A stretch of DNA of 31,345 nucleotides from Alphaproteobacteria bacterium (GTDB lineage Bacteria > Pseudomonadota > Alphaproteobacteria > Rs-D84): positions 1-31,345 of the forward strand of contig WSMU01000006.1 of assembly GCA_013316395.1 (NCBI GenBank). The letters run 5' to 3'. Position numbers and translations under genes: made by a program. This document shows positions 30,435-31,345 of the stretch, one piece after another (position 1 is the first letter of the stretch; every line of letters starts with the position of its first letter). The notes beneath the pieces are model-generated. The model was not told the origin of the DNA and ran no database searches. It saw nothing but the letters and a program-made list of their open reading frames with translations.

Positions 30435-31301
30435 TTACAATGCGCTATCCAGACCTAATATATAATCGTAGTTTATACGGATACATTCCGAGGGCAGCTC
30501 GGCCCCACCACCGATATTAGGCCAGTTATCGCATTCTCTCTTCAGACTTTTTATCTGAGACATAATCTGGTCATACTTGGCCTTGTCATTTTTCTTTAGC
30601 ACCGCCAACTGGGAATACAGCAGTTCGCTATCCTTAAGGGCTTTTTGTCCCTGAACGCTGCCGCCAATCAGTTTATTTCCAAACAATTCCATGGCCCCAA
30701 CACCCAGCGCCGCGCCACCAACCGCACCGCCAACGGTACCCCATGTACGCGCAGACTTCTTCGCATCTAAGATACGCTTTTCCAGTGCGTTTTCATCCGC
30801 CCATGAGCCACATGTAATTGTCTGACCCATTTCAAAGTATTTTGCCGGAATATCTGCAACACTTACCTTGGCATCATCGGACTTCATCTCAACACGTACA
30901 AAGCATGTGTTGTTTTCCGGTTCCTCAACATCTTCGACCATAGAGGCATAGTTGTTAACATTACTATAACGTGATGCCCAAACAAATGTATTGCCCACAC
31001 CAATATTATTATTGATACATGCAGCCTTTTCTTTTTCGCGCATGTCCTTTTTTTCTTCCTCCGACGGCAGTGTTGCCTCCGGCTTATCTACTTTTATGCT
31101 GGGTTTATTAACACTGGCATCTGTGCCGACGGTCATAGAGGCCATTGATGCCATCGCATTTATCTGGTTTACCGACGCCGTTGCGCGCGGCCCGCCCACC
31201 ATTTGATTCGCAGTCGCACGACGCCCCTGGCCCGCGGGCGTCAAAGCCATTGCCGGCGATACAGCGGCGCATAAAATAATAAAAGGCATGAACTTTTTCA
31301 T
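30435..31301 (-). CDS. secreted protein with glycine-zipper segment, unknown function
   Basis: The 288-residue protein has a signal peptide (MKKFMPFIILCAAVSPAMA, cleavage near residue 19) and a Ser/Ala/Met-rich region. It continues with an acidic/basic stretch (EATLPSEEEKKDMREKEKAA), a central Cys-containing part (CINNNIG, NNTCFVRVE, TCGSWAD) and a Gly/Ala segment (WGTVGGAVGGAALGVGAMEL) of glycine-zipper form that could insert in a membrane. A charged helix (LAVLKKNDKAKYDQIMSQIK) follows. The order of Cys-rich part and Gly-zipper recalls the protein at 25956-27542. No family is recognised. GAAGAGAG precedes the ATG. TATAGT near 31331 with TG before it is the -10; the -35 lies at or beyond the window edge. 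Confidence 0.75.
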   Translation of the reverse strand: MKKFMPFIILCAAVSPAMALTPAGQGRRATANQMVGGPRATASVNQINAMASMASMTVGTDASVNKPSIKVDKPEATLPSEEEKKDMREKEKAACINNNIGVGNTFVWASRYSNVNNYASMVEDVEEPENNTCFVRVEMKSDDAKVSVADIPAKYFEMGQTITCGSWADENALEKRILDAKKSARTWGTVGGAVGGAALGVGAMELFGNKLIGGSVQGQKALKDSELLYSQLAVLKKNDKAKYDQIMSQIKSLKRECDNWPNIGGGAELPSECIRINYDYILGLDSAL

Positions 31302-31345
31302 AACTCTCTTCCCTACTTATCTTACAAGGTACTATATCATAAAAT

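Overview
The window looks like chromosome from a host-associated alphaproteobacterium. It is gene-dense, of moderate GC, with many short-spaced minus-strand operons. The gene set fits this: an alphaproteobacterial ftsE-ftsX-ydcF-plsC block, class II aldolase, a lysine-type EF-P, a VirB2-like pilin away from any T4SS operon, and several secreted cysteine-rich proteins. I cannot name the genus. A gut or symbiont lineage is an inference from overall gene style. I saw no tRNA, rRNA, CRISPR array, transposase or phage block.

Layout. 1-951: two minus-strand envelope genes, a secreted-protein start interrupted at a G9 tract and an outer-membrane beta-barrel. 1091-4417: pal, then the divisome/envelope operon ftsE-ftsX-ydcF-plsC. 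4418-6817: an imperfect palindrome, a secreted Cys-rich protein, and a licD/tagD-like surface-decoration pair. 6822-9945: tolB with a secreted nuclease, an orphan RHH regulator with a dyad operator, a VirB2-like pilin and a small lipoprotein. 10100-14797: fba, structured RNA copy 1, ppa-efp, a GT92 glycosyltransferase carrying a G11 tract, and dnaN. 14930-19255: a minus-strand operon running pilin-like, rluC/D, asmA, cdaA. 19308-21361: uvrC and pgsA. 21418-23763: an XRE-type regulator, structured RNA copy 2, dnaJ and a HAD-like gene. 23925-29006: parE, a large Cys-rich secreted protein and dnaA. 29007-31301: the dnaA upstream region, dprA and a secreted protein with a glycine-zipper segment.

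The most interesting signal is a pair of about 150-nt structured RNA elements, 10.5 kb apart (11214-11363 and 21723-21875, minus strand). Each has its own promoter of identical geometry. Both share a long stem with the same bulge and the same mismatch at the same positions, at least five compensatory base-pair changes, an invariant pseudoknot and a 3' hairpin that is a true terminator in copy 2. Each lies just upstream of a gene or gene fragment resembling an XRE-type helix-turn-helix protein. I do not recognise the family.

A second theme is G/C homopolymers of 9-11 bases. One lies in frame inside a glycosyltransferase gene and one breaks the frame of a signal-peptide ORF, the pattern expected of phase-variable surface genes. 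Other points are a diadenylate cyclase (c-di-AMP synthesis) in an apparent alphaproteobacterium, leaderless promoters at ftsE and uvrC, and a shared promoter form at surface-protein genes.
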